A DNA stretch of 64,000 nucleotides from Bacteroidota bacterium (GCA_023386045.1 JAEWKK010000022.1:1-64000); one strand, 5' to 3'. Shown: positions 14,499 through 23,944, counted from the stretch's first letter. The notes: generated by a model from the letters alone, not told the origin. Translations and numbers: made by a program.

Positions 14499-16859
14499 TT
14501 ATTTTTCTGGGGATTCAACGTTCAGGAAATTATTTTCCTCTTTTTTGCGGATACCAAAATTGTAACGAAGATTGATCCCAAACCTTCTGGAATCTCCCAT
14601 CCTTGTACCACTGGCGTTCATAGAACCCTGGTTGAGAGTAAAATCATATTTATTGGTCCTGAAAATATCATTCACACTCAATGTCATCACCAGTTTCTTT
14701 TTAAGGAACTGCTGGTTGAGGCTGAGTCGCAATTCGCCAAAGGAACCCAGTTCATAAAACTGCTGTTGTCCTTTAAAACGTGCATAACCACTTACCGACA
14801 TTACTGTCACTGGTGTGATCCTGAGTGTCTGGTAGGTGAAGACCATCCAACTGCTTTTCTTAAAAGAAAGAGGTTTGCTCTCATACAGGCCCTGGTAAAA
14901 ATTCTGGTTGTACTGAACTCCTACAACAAAAAAATACCTTTTACCTGGAGGGATGGCACCCAATACCCTGATATAAGTTTCCTTATTGCTACCCAGGTTA
15001 TCAAAGGTTTTATAAGAAATTTTGTTGCTGGTATCTGAAGGATAGATCACCTGTGTAAAGATGTCTTTTGTATCGTTGAAGCCTATGGCCATGAGTGGTT
15101 TTTCGTCAACAGAGATATTCGCTTCGTAATTCTGGGTGAACTGCGGCCGCAGTGTTGGATTTCCGGTTTCGAAAAGATAAGGATCAATGAAACGTGTGGA
15201 AGGATTCAATTGCTCATAGGCAGGCCTGTTGATTGTACGCCGATAAACAAGATAGGCTCTCACATCATAACCGGCAACTGTCATGATACTCCTGCTGATA
15301 TAAACGTATGGGAAAAGATCTGTACGCCTGAGTGAGAATGAGGTATCCTTTGGCCTTAGCTGCCTGCCTTCCATATTGGTATTTTCCAGACGTACCCCTG
15401 ATTTAATAATCAGTTTACCAATTGATTTGGATGCCTGTAGGTAAGCGGCGTTGATCGATTCACGATAACTGTAAGCACCTGACCGTACATCATCCCTGGT
15501 TTTACTCCCGTTGGAAAGAAAATAATAATCAGTACTGTTATTAAATTGAACGCTAGTGTTTTTCAATCCGGTTTCCAGTTTCCAGTTTCCATTTAACTTT
15601 TTTGCCAGGTTGGTTTGTGCAGTAAATATCCTGGGCCTGTTCTCATGATCTCCTTCAGCCAAAATAAAATACTGGTTGCTTTCATTGGGAGAAAGGGTGA
15701 ATGAAAGATCTGTTGTCCATTCGGAACCTATGGAATCGATTTTATACCTCAGGTCAAGACCCTGGTTGAAGTGCAAACTTTTCCCTTCATTAAACACATC
15801 AATCGTTCTCTGTTGTGAAATATTGGATGTACTGAGCTGCTTTACAAAAGAAGTATTGCTGCTGTTATTTTCATTGTCATTAAAACTGAGGCGACCATCA
15901 TAGCCCAGTTCCCATTTTTTATTCAGCTGGTAATTGATATTGTAGCCAAAATAATAGTTATGGTTCGAATACCTGGTGAAAGCATCCTGGCTTAAAACTG
16001 AATCAACTGAAAACAACCTGTTGGTGGCAATGCGATCGTATTGATTGCGACGGCCTACATTCAGGTGGAAGTTTGTCGTGAGTTTTCCATTATTGTTATT
16101 GATATTAAGACCTAAAAACTGATTACCAAATCTTCCCTGCTGCATGCCTGTGTTGATGCTTCCAGTTAGTCCAATGCGTACGCCCTTACGCAAGATCACA
16201 TTTACCACACCTCCACTTCCCGATGCATCATATCGGGCAGAGGGTGTGCGCATGATCTCTATCGATGCAATGGCGTTGGGAGGCAGAGACTTCAGCATCG
16301 AAGCCACATCTGCAGCGCTCATTTTTTGCTCCCTTCCATTAATATAAACCTTTGCCGGAGTGGTACTGCTGATATAGATATTGCCATCGGGATCAATAAA
16401 AAGCCCGGGAGTTTTTTCAATGGTCTCAAATGCATTGGTAGAGATGGATGCAAGGTTTTCAGGATCCACGATGGTCTTGTCATCCTCCTGCCGCATGAGC
16501 GGTTTGTTAGCCCTTACGATCACCTGTCCAAGTGTACCCTCAACTTGATGAAGCATGATCTCGTAAAAAGGATTTTCACCCTTGATCACAATGTTTTTTT
16601 CAACTGCCTGGAAATTGATGGAAGTAATCCTGATTTTATAGAACTGATCCTGAACCAAACTGAAAACCGCCACACCATTACTGTCTGTTACCTTTTCAAA
16701 CTTAGAATTACTGTCTGCAGTTAACACTACCTGAATGGTAGAAAATGCAACAGGTTTATGTTCTGAATCAGTGATTTTAAATGTAGACAAACCCTGTTGT
16801 GCAAAAACAAAGGAGGCAATGAAAAGAAAAGAAATAATAAGCAGTGAGATCCGGTACAT
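14499..16859 (-). CDS. TonB-dependent-receptor-like outer membrane protein
   Basis: A 786-residue exported protein: signal peptide (MYRISLLIISFLFIASFVFA), a carboxypeptidase-regulatory-like Ig domain (residues ~20-110), a plug-like domain (~115-220, with VYINGREQKM and SIEIMRTPSARYDASGSGG), then a large beta-barrel of the OMP_b-brl_3 type ending NLRYNFGIRKKE. The plug region ends in the RTPSARYDA phrase typical of this family. Start chosen at 16859, which gives a clean signal peptide. It has no SusD partner and stands alone, so the substrate is unknown. Confidence 0.87.
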   Translation of the reverse strand: MYRISLLIISFLFIASFVFAQQGLSTFKITDSEHKPVAFSTIQVVLTADSNSKFEKVTDSNGVAVFSLVQDQFYKIRITSINFQAVEKNIVIKGENPFYEIMLHQVEGTLGQVIVRANKPLMRQEDDKTIVDPENLASISTNAFETIEKTPGLFIDPDGNIYISSTTPAKVYINGREQKMSAADVASMLKSLPPNAIASIEIMRTPSARYDASGSGGVVNVILRKGVRIGLTGSINTGMQQGRFGNQFLGLNINNNNGKLTTNFHLNVGRRNQYDRIATNRLFSVDSVLSQDAFTRYSNHNYYFGYNINYQLNKKWELGYDGRLSFNDNENNSSNTSFVKQLSTSNISQQRTIDVFNEGKSLHFNQGLDLRYKIDSIGSEWTTDLSFTLSPNESNQYFILAEGDHENRPRIFTAQTNLAKKLNGNWKLETGLKNTSVQFNNSTDYYFLSNGSKTRDDVRSGAYSYRESINAAYLQASKSIGKLIIKSGVRLENTNMEGRQLRPKDTSFSLRRTDLFPYVYISRSIMTVAGYDVRAYLVYRRTINRPAYEQLNPSTRFIDPYLFETGNPTLRPQFTQNYEANISVDEKPLMAIGFNDTKDIFTQVIYPSDTSNKISYKTFDNLGSNKETYIRVLGAIPPGKRYFFVVGVQYNQNFYQGLYESKPLSFKKSSWMVFTYQTLRITPVTVMSVSGYARFKGQQQFYELGSFGELRLSLNQQFLKKKLVMTLSVNDIFRTNKYDFTLNQGSMNASGTRMGDSRRFGINLRYNFGIRKKEENNFLNVESPEK

Positions 16860-16917
16860 GGTTATAAAAATAAAAGCGGCAGGATTAACAGTCGGGTTAT
16901 TTAACATGATATAAATA

Positions 16918-16944
16918 AAAAGCCCCGCGGGGAGCAGGGCTTTC
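16918..16944 (-). terminator. Terminator after the DUF892 gene
   Basis: On the minus strand AAAGCCC and GGGCTTT pair around a C/G-rich loop and are followed by a T-rich tract, 16 bp after the stop of the DUF892 gene. Confidence 0.75.
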
Positions 16945-16959
16945 AAATCAATCTAACTA

Positions 16960-17799
16960 CTAGCGCCCGCGTGAGCGGCTGCCATTACTACTACCCCTTG
17001 AAGAAGAAGTATTACTTCGTGATGCAGACCTCGTACCAGCTGACTTCTTAGCCGCTGTTCGTCCTGTACCATTTCTTGAACCTGTTCCCTTGGGTGCAGT
17101 GCTTTTAGCGGGGCTGCCCGTTCTCTCAGATCTTCCATCTGTTTGCCTGCTTGAAACAGCTTCCATTTCCACCTCCCTGCGTCTTACAGAATCCTGGGAA
17201 GTTTCCCTTCCGGCCGCACTGCGGGTGGAGCTGGACCCTGTTCTGTTTCTGGCTTCACCCCTTTCAGCTTCCTTATTCACACGCGTTTCTGCAAGGATGG
17301 TCAGTTTGTCATCTGCTTCATATTCTTCATCCAGTGTTTCTTCAAGCAGGGCAGCAATATCGTACAGACCCAGTTCTGCTGCATAGCTACGTGCTGTACC
17401 ATAACCACAGATCTCATAGTGCTCAATCTTTTGTGAGCTGGCAATGATAGCAGCATCCTTTACATCAGGATCCATCTCCTCGCTCATTATTTTTTTGCCT
17501 TCATCAATAATACCTTCCATGCCCTTGCATTTGTGTTTGCCACTGAACAATCCAAAAATGCCCTTCTTCTTTCCATTATTGTTATCCTCATTACCCTCTT
17601 TCAGTTTTTCCAGCACCAGGTCCAGGCGGTTCTTTTGCTGTTCCGTTACACGGAGGTGTTGCTGAAGCGATGATTTAAGTGTACGGTTGGATGCTTTCTC
17701 GATCATGGCCGGCAAAGCAGAAATGATCTGCTCTTCAGCTGAATACAGGTCATCTATCTCATGCTGAAGAAGATCCCTGAGGTTATTCATCTTTTCCAT
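16960..17799 (-). CDS. DUF892 (YciF-like ferritin-fold) protein with long Ser/Arg tail
   Basis: A 279-residue protein. Residues 1-165 are a YciE/YciF-type four-helix domain (LLQHEIDDLYSAEEQI; VKDAAIIASSQKIEHYEI; YGTARSYAAELG; LLEETLDEEYEADDKL), a family linked to stress and carrying a ferritin-like fold. Residues ~180-279 are low complexity, rich in Ser, Arg, Gly, Thr and Lys (RSASRSNTSSSRGSSNGSR at the end), a strongly basic disordered tail not usual for the family. The tail suggests nucleic-acid or polyanion binding. The terminator follows immediately. Confidence 0.85.
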   Translation of the reverse strand: MEKMNNLRDLLQHEIDDLYSAEEQIISALPAMIEKASNRTLKSSLQQHLRVTEQQKNRLDLVLEKLKEGNEDNNNGKKKGIFGLFSGKHKCKGMEGIIDEGKKIMSEEMDPDVKDAAIIASSQKIEHYEICGYGTARSYAAELGLYDIAALLEETLDEEYEADDKLTILAETRVNKEAERGEARNRTGSSSTRSAAGRETSQDSVRRREVEMEAVSSRQTDGRSERTGSPAKSTAPKGTGSRNGTGRTAAKKSAGTRSASRSNTSSSRGSSNGSRSRGR

Positions 17800-17930
17800 A
17801 ATTGTTTTTCTTAACTGATTAAAAAACTATGCCGTTACAGAAATCAGAATCAGGTTAGCAATGCGTTCTAGCAAGCGCTTAAAATCATTTTATTTTTAAT
17901 GCTCATTTCCGACCTTTAAAAAAATCGATC

Positions 17931-18386
17931 ATGAGAACGGCGAAGAACATACTCGACAGTAAACAAAAGATATTTAATATAGTAGATCCTGAAACCCTGG
18001 TAATTGATGCACTGAGCATGATGAACACAGTCAACCTCAGCTATGTTGTGGTTTTGGAACAAGGCGATTACCGTGGAATCTTTTCGGAAAGGGATCATAT
18101 TCGGAATGTGATCCTGAAAGGTTTGAGCAGCGATACGACACAGGTTAAAGAAGTTATGACGAGTGATCTGCCCATGGTAGCCATTTCCGATACAGTAGAA
18201 CATTGCATGAAAACTATGATCCTTCACAAATCACGTTACCTCCTGGCTTTTGAAGCCAATAATAAGTTTGCCGGAGTGGTGACCATACACGACCTGTTAA
18301 GAGAAGTGATCAACAACAAACAAGGTGTATTTGACCACGCAGCAAAAAAACTGCTCGACCATGATGAACATGGCTATGTGTATTGA
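17931..18386 (+). CDS. CBS-domain pair protein
   Basis: A 151-residue soluble protein made of two CBS domains (about 12-60 and 75-130), with typical phrases VVVLEQGDYRGIFSERDHIR, VKEVMTSD and FAGVVTIHDLLREV. CBS pairs bind adenine nucleotides and act as energy or ligand sensors. There is no fused output domain. It faces the DUF892 gene divergently across about 130 bp, in a stretch of stress-type genes. Confidence 0.88.
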   Translation: MRTAKNILDSKQKIFNIVDPETLVIDALSMMNTVNLSYVVVLEQGDYRGIFSERDHIRNVILKGLSSDTTQVKEVMTSDLPMVAISDTVEHCMKTMILHKSRYLLAFEANNKFAGVVTIHDLLREVINNKQGVFDHAAKKLLDHDEHGYVY

Positions 18387-18522
18387 ACCTTTTTATCGAC
18401 CATATACTAAAAATATTTCTATTTACAATGGGTATTTTCCCCGTTTTTAATAGGTGCTTGCACGGTTAAAATACCGTGGATTATGGGTTTTTGCCTCCTT
18501 TAACCCTCACTATCTTGCCTGC

Positions 18523-18849
18523 ATGATTAGCCAACAAAAATTACAGGAACAGGATGTCTGGGAAGCATGGATAGAATTTGATCCTTCTGCCACGCATTTC
18601 GGCACCTTATATATCTGCGGAGAATTGTCCATCCACCCCGGAAAACTGGAGAGCTTTACCAGGAAAGTGCAAACTGATTATGGTACCCAACTGATAGTTG
18701 AACTTCCAGAAAGGCCCAATGGCCGTTGCCGTGTGAAAGAATTTTTTTATTCGGAGCCGCTAAACAACCCGGCAAAATATCATTCCATCTGCATCTATGC
18801 AGGACGGGACCTGATTGCCCGTTTCCAGGATTTAGAGATTATGATCTGA
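18523..18849 (+). CDS. Hypothetical 108-residue protein
   Basis: A small soluble protein beginning MISQQKLQEQDVWEAWIEFD, with alternating strands (THFGTLYICGELSI, TQLIVELPERPNG) and ending LIARFQDLEIMI. No family recognised. I chose the ATG at 18523 because upstream residues of the longer frame are not protein-like. It lies between the CBS gene and an acidic protein gene on the same strand. Confidence 0.6.
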   Translation: MISQQKLQEQDVWEAWIEFDPSATHFGTLYICGELSIHPGKLESFTRKVQTDYGTQLIVELPERPNGRCRVKEFFYSEPLNNPAKYHSICIYAGRDLIARFQDLEIMI

Positions 18850-18972
18850 CAATAGGACTTCCGTCCAACCATAACCAACTGCAAGAATGGCTGCATTTCA
18901 ATGATGCAGCCTTTTCTTTTTACAATTATGATATCAGGCATGAGATTTTAATAATCACTGAAAAGAATCATC

Positions 18973-19551
18973 ATGAACAATGGAGAAAAAAACCAGGCTG
19001 AACGCGGGGACCGTGATGCAAGCCTTAACAGGACAGAAAGGTCTTCTTCTATTCCCAATGACCTTCCGGATTCAAAAGAGGACAGGGAAAAACTTGCCGC
19101 TGAAGAAAGTTATATAGAACTACCTGATGTAAAGGATATACCCGGACAGGAATTTGTTAATGCGCCACCGGTGGGCATGCTTGGAGACACCACCATTTCT
19201 TCTGACGATGAAGAAGGAAAAAATGTGTTTGAAGCAGATGAAGTTTCTGAAAGCAGGAGTGGCAATGAGGCAGATGTGAGCCGGGATGAAAGGATAGCCC
19301 TGGAAAGAACAGACAGGCAATTCAGTGAAGACAACCTAAACCTTCAGAGAGCATCGCTGGATAATCGCGATTTTGATGGTGAAAGATTGAATGAAAAAGG
19401 TTTTGGCCAGGAAACTAGCGGAAATGACCTGGATGTTCCTGGCAATACAGATGAAAATGAAACAGATCTTCCTGCACAGGATGATGAAGAAAATAAACTG
19501 TACAGCCTGGGAGGTCCGGAAAATGATGACCTTGATAATGGCCGGTCATAA
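18973..19551 (+). CDS. Highly acidic disordered protein with DEEG motif
   Basis: A 192-residue protein dominated by Asp, Glu, Asn, Ser and Arg, with no hydrophobic core or membrane segment. The middle carries IPGQEFVNAPPVGML and TTISSDDEEG, a phrase I recall from other small Bacteroidota hypothetical proteins, so this part is probably a conserved short linear motif. The remainder looks intrinsically disordered. Function unknown. It precedes hsp20 by about 105 bp on the same strand. Confidence 0.65.
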   Translation: MNNGEKNQAERGDRDASLNRTERSSSIPNDLPDSKEDREKLAAEESYIELPDVKDIPGQEFVNAPPVGMLGDTTISSDDEEGKNVFEADEVSESRSGNEADVSRDERIALERTDRQFSEDNLNLQRASLDNRDFDGERLNEKGFGQETSGNDLDVPGNTDENETDLPAQDDEENKLYSLGGPENDDLDNGRS

Positions 19552-19646
19552 TTGACAAAAATTCAAGGAACTGAAAAATTTTCAGTAATTGGCCTGATGG
19601 CACCTGCCTTGCTGTGGAATTGATATTGATTGATTCACCATCAAAA

Positions 19647-19659
19647 AGGAGGTAATATG
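19647..19659 (+). promoter_or_regulatory. Strong Shine-Dalgarno site of hsp20
   Basis: AGGAGG lies 4 nt before the ATG at 19657. Such a strong ribosome binding site is unusual in Bacteroidota and fixes the start codon. Confidence 0.75.
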
Positions 19660-20100
19660 TCAATACTTAAAAGGTCTGAACTATTTCCGCCCAGTTTGTT
19701 TGATGATTTCTTTACTACTGATTTCCGAAACTGGGGACTAAACAACAATTCCTCTACCAACACTACGCTGCCGGCAGTGAACATCAGGGAGACCAATGAA
19801 AATTTTGTAGTGGAGATGGCAGCACCTGGAATGCAGAAAGAAGATTTCAAAGTGGAGCTGGATGGAAACTGCCTTACCATTTCAAGTGAAAAGACTGATG
19901 AAAATGAAATGAATGAAGGAGAAAAATACTCCCGGCGTGAATTCAGCTACCAGTCATTCCAGCGCAGCTTCCAGTTACCAAAAGAAGTGGTGGATGCGGA
20001 AAAGATCGAAGCACGCTATGAACATGGCGTTCTGCACCTGGTGATTCCTAAAAAGGAAGAAGCTAAAAAAAGACCGCCAAAAATGATCCAGATTCACTAA
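19657..20100 (+). CDS. Hsp20 / alpha-crystallin small heat-shock protein
   Basis: A 147-residue ATP-independent chaperone that holds unfolding proteins. The alpha-crystallin domain spans about 38-135: AVNIRETNENFVVEMAAPGM, KEDFKVELDGNCLTIS, REFSYQSFQRSFQLP and the GVLHLVIPK ending strand. It ends with the short basic tail KKRPPKMIQIH. The strong AGGAGG site suggests high translation. A bidirectional terminator follows 2 bp after the stop. Confidence 0.95.
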   Translation: MSILKRSELFPPSLFDDFFTTDFRNWGLNNNSSTNTTLPAVNIRETNENFVVEMAAPGMQKEDFKVELDGNCLTISSEKTDENEMNEGEKYSRREFSYQSFQRSFQLPKEVVDAEKIEARYEHGVLHLVIPKKEEAKKRPPKMIQIH

Positions 20101-20101
20101 T

Positions 20102-20131
20102 AAAAAAGCCTTCGTCATGAAGGCTTTTTTA
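20102..20131. terminator. Bidirectional terminator
   Basis: AAAAAAGCCTTC and GAAGGCTTTTTT form a 12-bp hairpin with a 5-nt loop between the convergent hsp20 and lipoprotein genes; it has T-tracts on both strands. Confidence 0.9.
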
Positions 20132-20590
20132 TTAATCGTTTTTCACTTTTCTTTCGCCGGTCTCCCCATCGATCTTGATGGTTTTATCGCCATCCTTGAT
20201 CTTTACATCACCATCTTTTTCTACCTTCTTTTTATAGTCGCCATCTTTGATTTTGAAATCACCATCTTCAGCTTTGATCTTTGTATCTCCATTGGTGGCT
20301 TTGAATTCTTCATCATCTGTTTTGATCTTCCATTCACCAGCATCAGTTTTATAAACCTTGCCGTTGACCACTTTTCCTGTTGAACCCCAAATGGTATCAT
20401 TTGTTTCCCTGTCAACATATACCTTAACCGGCTTTCCTGTTTCGGCGTTCACCCATACACCGGAACTCTCTTCTTTTTTAAGCTCAACGCTTTCGCCGGT
20501 ATTGAGGTCAAGATATCTTGCCTCACGATCGTTACAGGCCAGCACAATGCATCCTACTGAAAATGCCAATATCCATTTCATCTTTTTCAT
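20132..20590 (-). CDS. Lipoprotein with charged KIKDGD-type repeats
   Basis: A 152-residue exported protein with a lipoprotein signal (ILAFSVGCIVLAC, Cys19 as the lipid site). Residues ~25-85 resemble small strand repeats (SGVWVNAETGKPVKVYVDRE). Residues ~90-152 are about seven degenerate units of the kind EDGDFKIKDGDYKKK, alternating Lys and Asp, likely a repetitive beta structure. Similar proteins occur in Chitinophagaceae; no function is known to me. Confidence 0.72.
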   Translation of the reverse strand: MKKMKWILAFSVGCIVLACNDREARYLDLNTGESVELKKEESSGVWVNAETGKPVKVYVDRETNDTIWGSTGKVVNGKVYKTDAGEWKIKTDDEEFKATNGDTKIKAEDGDFKIKDGDYKKKVEKDGDVKIKDGDKTIKIDGETGERKVKND

Positions 20591-20664
20591 ATTCTCTTTA
20601 TCTCAGGCTGAACAATTATCAGACCAGGCAAAAAATTGCCTGAGTTAGCCTTTATCTTTGATAT

Positions 20665-21297
20665 ATGTGGTCTTTAGAAAATATTTTACTCAAACTGGGA
20701 CTGGTGATTTTAGTGGGCGGCATCATTGGAGCCGAAAGGGAATTCAGAAGCAAGTCTGCAGGTTTCAGGACCATGATCCTGATCTGCCTGGGTTCATTCC
20801 TGTTTACCAGTCTTTCCATTGCTATCAGTGAATACAGTTCAGACCGTGTGGCTTCCAATATCGTTACAGGGATTGGCTTTTTGGGTGCAGGTGTGATCTA
20901 TAAAAGCAATAATCGTGTGAACGGCATTACCACGGCAGCTACAATCTGGGCCGTGGCAGCACTGGGCATGGGCATAGCACTTGAACAATACCTGATGGTA
21001 GGCGTTTCAACTGTTATCATCCTGTTTTCATTATTGATGATGACCAAACTGGAAAATATTATTGACCAGGTGAACCAGTCACATACCTATCGTATCGTAA
21101 GTCTTTATCGTGACGATCTTCTGAAAGAATATGAAAGGATTTTTAAAGAATGCCACCTGGATTATAAAAGAGTCAAGAGAACAAAAAATGGAGAGAACAT
21201 CATTGGCATCTGGTATGTATCAGGGAAAGAAAAAAACCACAACGAATTTACCAAGCGCATGCTGCACCATCCGGCAGTAAAGGAATTTGAGTTTTGA
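20665..21297 (+). CDS. MgtC/SapB-family membrane protein
   Basis: A 210-residue inner-membrane protein. The first ~130 residues have four to five helices with the family segments GGIIGAEREFRSKSAGFRT, VTGIGFLGAGVIYK and GITTAATIWAVAALGM. The last ~75 residues are a soluble ACT-like domain. MgtC proteins are linked to magnesium limitation and intramacrophage survival, but environmental homologues are widespread. Its stop directly abuts the stop of the convergent glycosyltransferase gene. Confidence 0.93.
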   Translation: MWSLENILLKLGLVILVGGIIGAEREFRSKSAGFRTMILICLGSFLFTSLSIAISEYSSDRVASNIVTGIGFLGAGVIYKSNNRVNGITTAATIWAVAALGMGIALEQYLMVGVSTVIILFSLLMMTKLENIIDQVNQSHTYRIVSLYRDDLLKEYERIFKECHLDYKRVKRTKNGENIIGIWYVSGKEKNHNEFTKRMLHHPAVKEFEF

Positions 21298-22314
21298 TTA
21301 TTTTTTAGATTCAGCAAGTCTTGCTTTTACTTTTGACAACAGAATATCCATGGGCATATTCTTCATGCATTTGAAATGCCCTAGTGGACAAGCCGATCTT
21401 CCATTGGTAGTACAGGGCCTGCACCAAAGTTTATTCACCTGGATATTATCAAAAGGTTTTTGATTCAATTGCCAATAATGAGTACCGTAATAAGGTGTTG
21501 CGTTTAAAGAAGGCGTGGTGCTGCCCCAGGTAACGATTAATGGTTTTTTCAGTGCTGCTGCGATCTGCATCAGTCCTGTATCATTTGAGATCACCAGCTT
21601 TGATTTGCGGAGAAGATCAGCAGATTCGTTCAGGTTGAATTTACCGCAGGCATTATAAACTTTTACTGGATCAAAAGAAGCGATGGCTTCAGCAGCCTGG
21701 TATTCTTCTCTTCCTCCCAGCAACATCACAGGATGATCTATGGCCCGGCAAAACTCCCTGATCTTCGTGGGCGTCATCCTTTTGGTAAATTTTGAAGATC
21801 CGATCACCATGGCAATATATCCTAACTGGTGTGAAGCAGGAATATCATGTATCCTGACTTCATCCTTTTGTGGTATGAAGTAATCCAGTCCTTTACCATC
21901 ATTCTCTACTCCAAATGGTAAAACCGTTTCCATGAACCTGTCAACAAGATGCAGATTCCTTGGCATCAGGTTCCACTTAAGCGTGGTGAAAATGGTGGTT
22001 TGAAATTTTAATTTCCTGTATGTCTGTATAGGCAGTTGTATTTCTTTTGCTATCAGTTTAGATATAGCATCAGCATGCAGATCAATCACCTGATCAAATT
22101 GTATTTCTTTCAACATGCCTGTCATCTGCTCCATGTTATTTTCAAGAACATGAAGTTGATCCAGATAAGGATTGTGTTCGAGTATGATTTTATTGACAGG
22201 GAGAGTGAGGTAGTGAATTTCTGCATCAACCAACTGTTGTTTGAGGCAGCGGATAACCGGCGTTGTAAGAACGGTTTTTCCCATTCCACCTAAACTGATC
22301 AAAAGAAATTTCAT
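21298..22314 (-). CDS. Glycosyltransferase family 9 (heptosyltransferase-like), second copy
   Basis: A 338-residue GT9 enzyme expected to add a sugar, often heptose, to the LPS core from the cytoplasmic face. Signatures are the N-terminal ISLGGMGKTVLTTPVIR and the C-terminal VISNDTGLMQIAAALKKP followed by VTWGSTTPSLNATPYYG. It overlaps the upstream GT9 gene by 4 bp (ATGA), so the two are translationally coupled and probably act in sequence. Confidence 0.9.
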   Translation of the reverse strand: MKFLLISLGGMGKTVLTTPVIRCLKQQLVDAEIHYLTLPVNKIILEHNPYLDQLHVLENNMEQMTGMLKEIQFDQVIDLHADAISKLIAKEIQLPIQTYRKLKFQTTIFTTLKWNLMPRNLHLVDRFMETVLPFGVENDGKGLDYFIPQKDEVRIHDIPASHQLGYIAMVIGSSKFTKRMTPTKIREFCRAIDHPVMLLGGREEYQAAEAIASFDPVKVYNACGKFNLNESADLLRKSKLVISNDTGLMQIAAALKKPLIVTWGSTTPSLNATPYYGTHYWQLNQKPFDNIQVNKLWCRPCTTNGRSACPLGHFKCMKNMPMDILLSKVKARLAESKK

Positions 22315-23339
22315 GCTTTAACCTCCAGTTGTTGCATGATCTTTTCATAAATCATGATGGGTGAAATTCCCTTCATGCAAGCCATGTCATTATAGCAATG
22401 CTTATTACCAAACACAGATGATGGCCTGCATTCAAGTTCTATCTGCACAGCATTGCTTTCCTTCTGTGCCCATCCATAAAATCCCAGGTAAGGATGCGTG
22501 CCGCCCCAGATGGATACAACTGGCACACCATAAAGCGAAGCCAAATGCATATTTGCAGAATCCATACTCACCATCAGGTCAAGACTGGAAATGAATTGCA
22601 ACTCATTTTCAAAATTCATTTTACCTGCTATGGTTTCTATACGCGGATGATTTTTGCTCCATTCCATCAACCTGTCCGCATCATTCTTTCCACCAAAAAG
22701 GTAGACCTGGATGTTTTCATGGGTTGACAACAATCTTAAAACCTCCAGCATTTTATCAGCCGGGTAAGTTTTTTCCTGGTGTAGGGCAAAAGGTGCGATA
22801 CCTACAAGCTTTTGACCCTGGCTTTTCAAATCCTCAAGCACCTTTAATTTTTTCGGTTCTTTGATCCCTTCTTCAGAAATCAATTGAACAGGATAACCCA
22901 GTTCGGCAAAAACATCTGCATAACGCGAAAAAGTAGATTTTAAAGGACGCAGTAACTTATGATTTCTTCTGGTCAGTTCTTTTTTTTCTTTTCTTCCTTT
23001 ATCAATAGAGACAAAAGGTTTTCCTGTAAAAGAAAAAAATCCCCGAAGCAGTTTTGTCCTTAGCACGTTGTGCAGGTCGGCAATGGCACCTATCTCATAA
23101 GTATCTCTGATCTCTTTATACAACCTGTACAAACCTTTAATGCCCTTATGTTTTCCTTTGAGATCTGCCACGAGAAAATCCAGTCTTTCAATATCACTGA
23201 ATAGCGGCTTGACAAATTCAGCAGACACCATGATCACATGCAACTGAGGGTATTGCTTTAATAACAACCGGATCACTGGAACGGTCATGGCAACATCACC
23301 GAGTGAAGAAAAACGGAAGACCAGCAGTTGTTGTTTCAT
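22311..23339 (-). CDS. Glycosyltransferase family 9 (heptosyltransferase-like), first copy
   Basis: A 342-residue GT9 enzyme with FRFSSLGDVAMTVPVIR at the start and DLMVSMDSANMHLASLYGVP plus IWGGTHPYLGFYGW near the end. It overlaps DUF4254 and the second GT9 gene by 4 bp each. Divergence between the two GT9 proteins suggests different acceptors in the LPS inner core. Confidence 0.9.
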   Translation of the reverse strand: MKQQLLVFRFSSLGDVAMTVPVIRLLLKQYPQLHVIMVSAEFVKPLFSDIERLDFLVADLKGKHKGIKGLYRLYKEIRDTYEIGAIADLHNVLRTKLLRGFFSFTGKPFVSIDKGRKEKKELTRRNHKLLRPLKSTFSRYADVFAELGYPVQLISEEGIKEPKKLKVLEDLKSQGQKLVGIAPFALHQEKTYPADKMLEVLRLLSTHENIQVYLFGGKNDADRLMEWSKNHPRIETIAGKMNFENELQFISSLDLMVSMDSANMHLASLYGVPVVSIWGGTHPYLGFYGWAQKESNAVQIELECRPSSVFGNKHCYNDMACMKGISPIMIYEKIMQQLEVKA

Positions 23340-23944
23340 TTATTTTTTTGAGCGTAGAGAACCGGGTTCAGGTTTTCATCATTGTACATCTTCATCTGCT
23401 TATACAGCTTCATGTATTTTTTTCCATGCGCAATGTCTTCCAGCAACTGGTCAATGGCTGAAGACAAATCTTCTCTCTGCAAAAGCAGCACTGTCAGTTT
23501 GGCCTGCGCGCCTGAGCGGTGTTCTTCGGTTGCATCTTTTCTTTCAGCTTCTGCCTGCATATGATAGATCTTCAATGCAAGAATGGATAAACGATCGATG
23601 GCCCATGCAGGACTTTCCGTATTGATGGTAGCATCCGGAAGTGGTTTTATATCCCTGTATTTTTCTAGAAACCAGCTGTCGATGTATTCCACCACATCAG
23701 TTCTTTCCTGGTTTGATTTGTCGATCCACCTTTTGATTTTAAGCGCTTCGGTTGCATCGATAGCAGGATCACGGATGATATCTTCAAGGTGCCATTGCAC
23801 CGTATCGATCCAGTTCTTCAGGTAAAGCAGGTGCTCAAGGCTGTCTTTTGCAAATGGGTTGTTGATGCCCTGGTGAACACTATCCTGAACATGGTAATCG
23901 GCAATGCTTTGCCCGAAGATTTTATTGCAGGTGCCACTGATCAT
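23336..23944 (-). CDS. DUF4254 domain protein
   Basis: A 202-residue soluble, largely helical protein matching DUF4254 as I know it: an N-terminal Gln/His-rich helix, the middle AIDATEALKIKRWIDKSNQE, and the conserved NTESPAWAIDRLSILALKIY. Members usually sit beside GT9 glycosyltransferases, as here, so a role in LPS core assembly is likely though its chemistry is unknown. It starts immediately at the stop of the MFS gene. Confidence 0.85.
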   Translation of the reverse strand: MISGTCNKIFGQSIADYHVQDSVHQGINNPFAKDSLEHLLYLKNWIDTVQWHLEDIIRDPAIDATEALKIKRWIDKSNQERTDVVEYIDSWFLEKYRDIKPLPDATINTESPAWAIDRLSILALKIYHMQAEAERKDATEEHRSGAQAKLTVLLLQREDLSSAIDQLLEDIAHGKKYMKLYKQMKMYNDENLNPVLYAQKNK

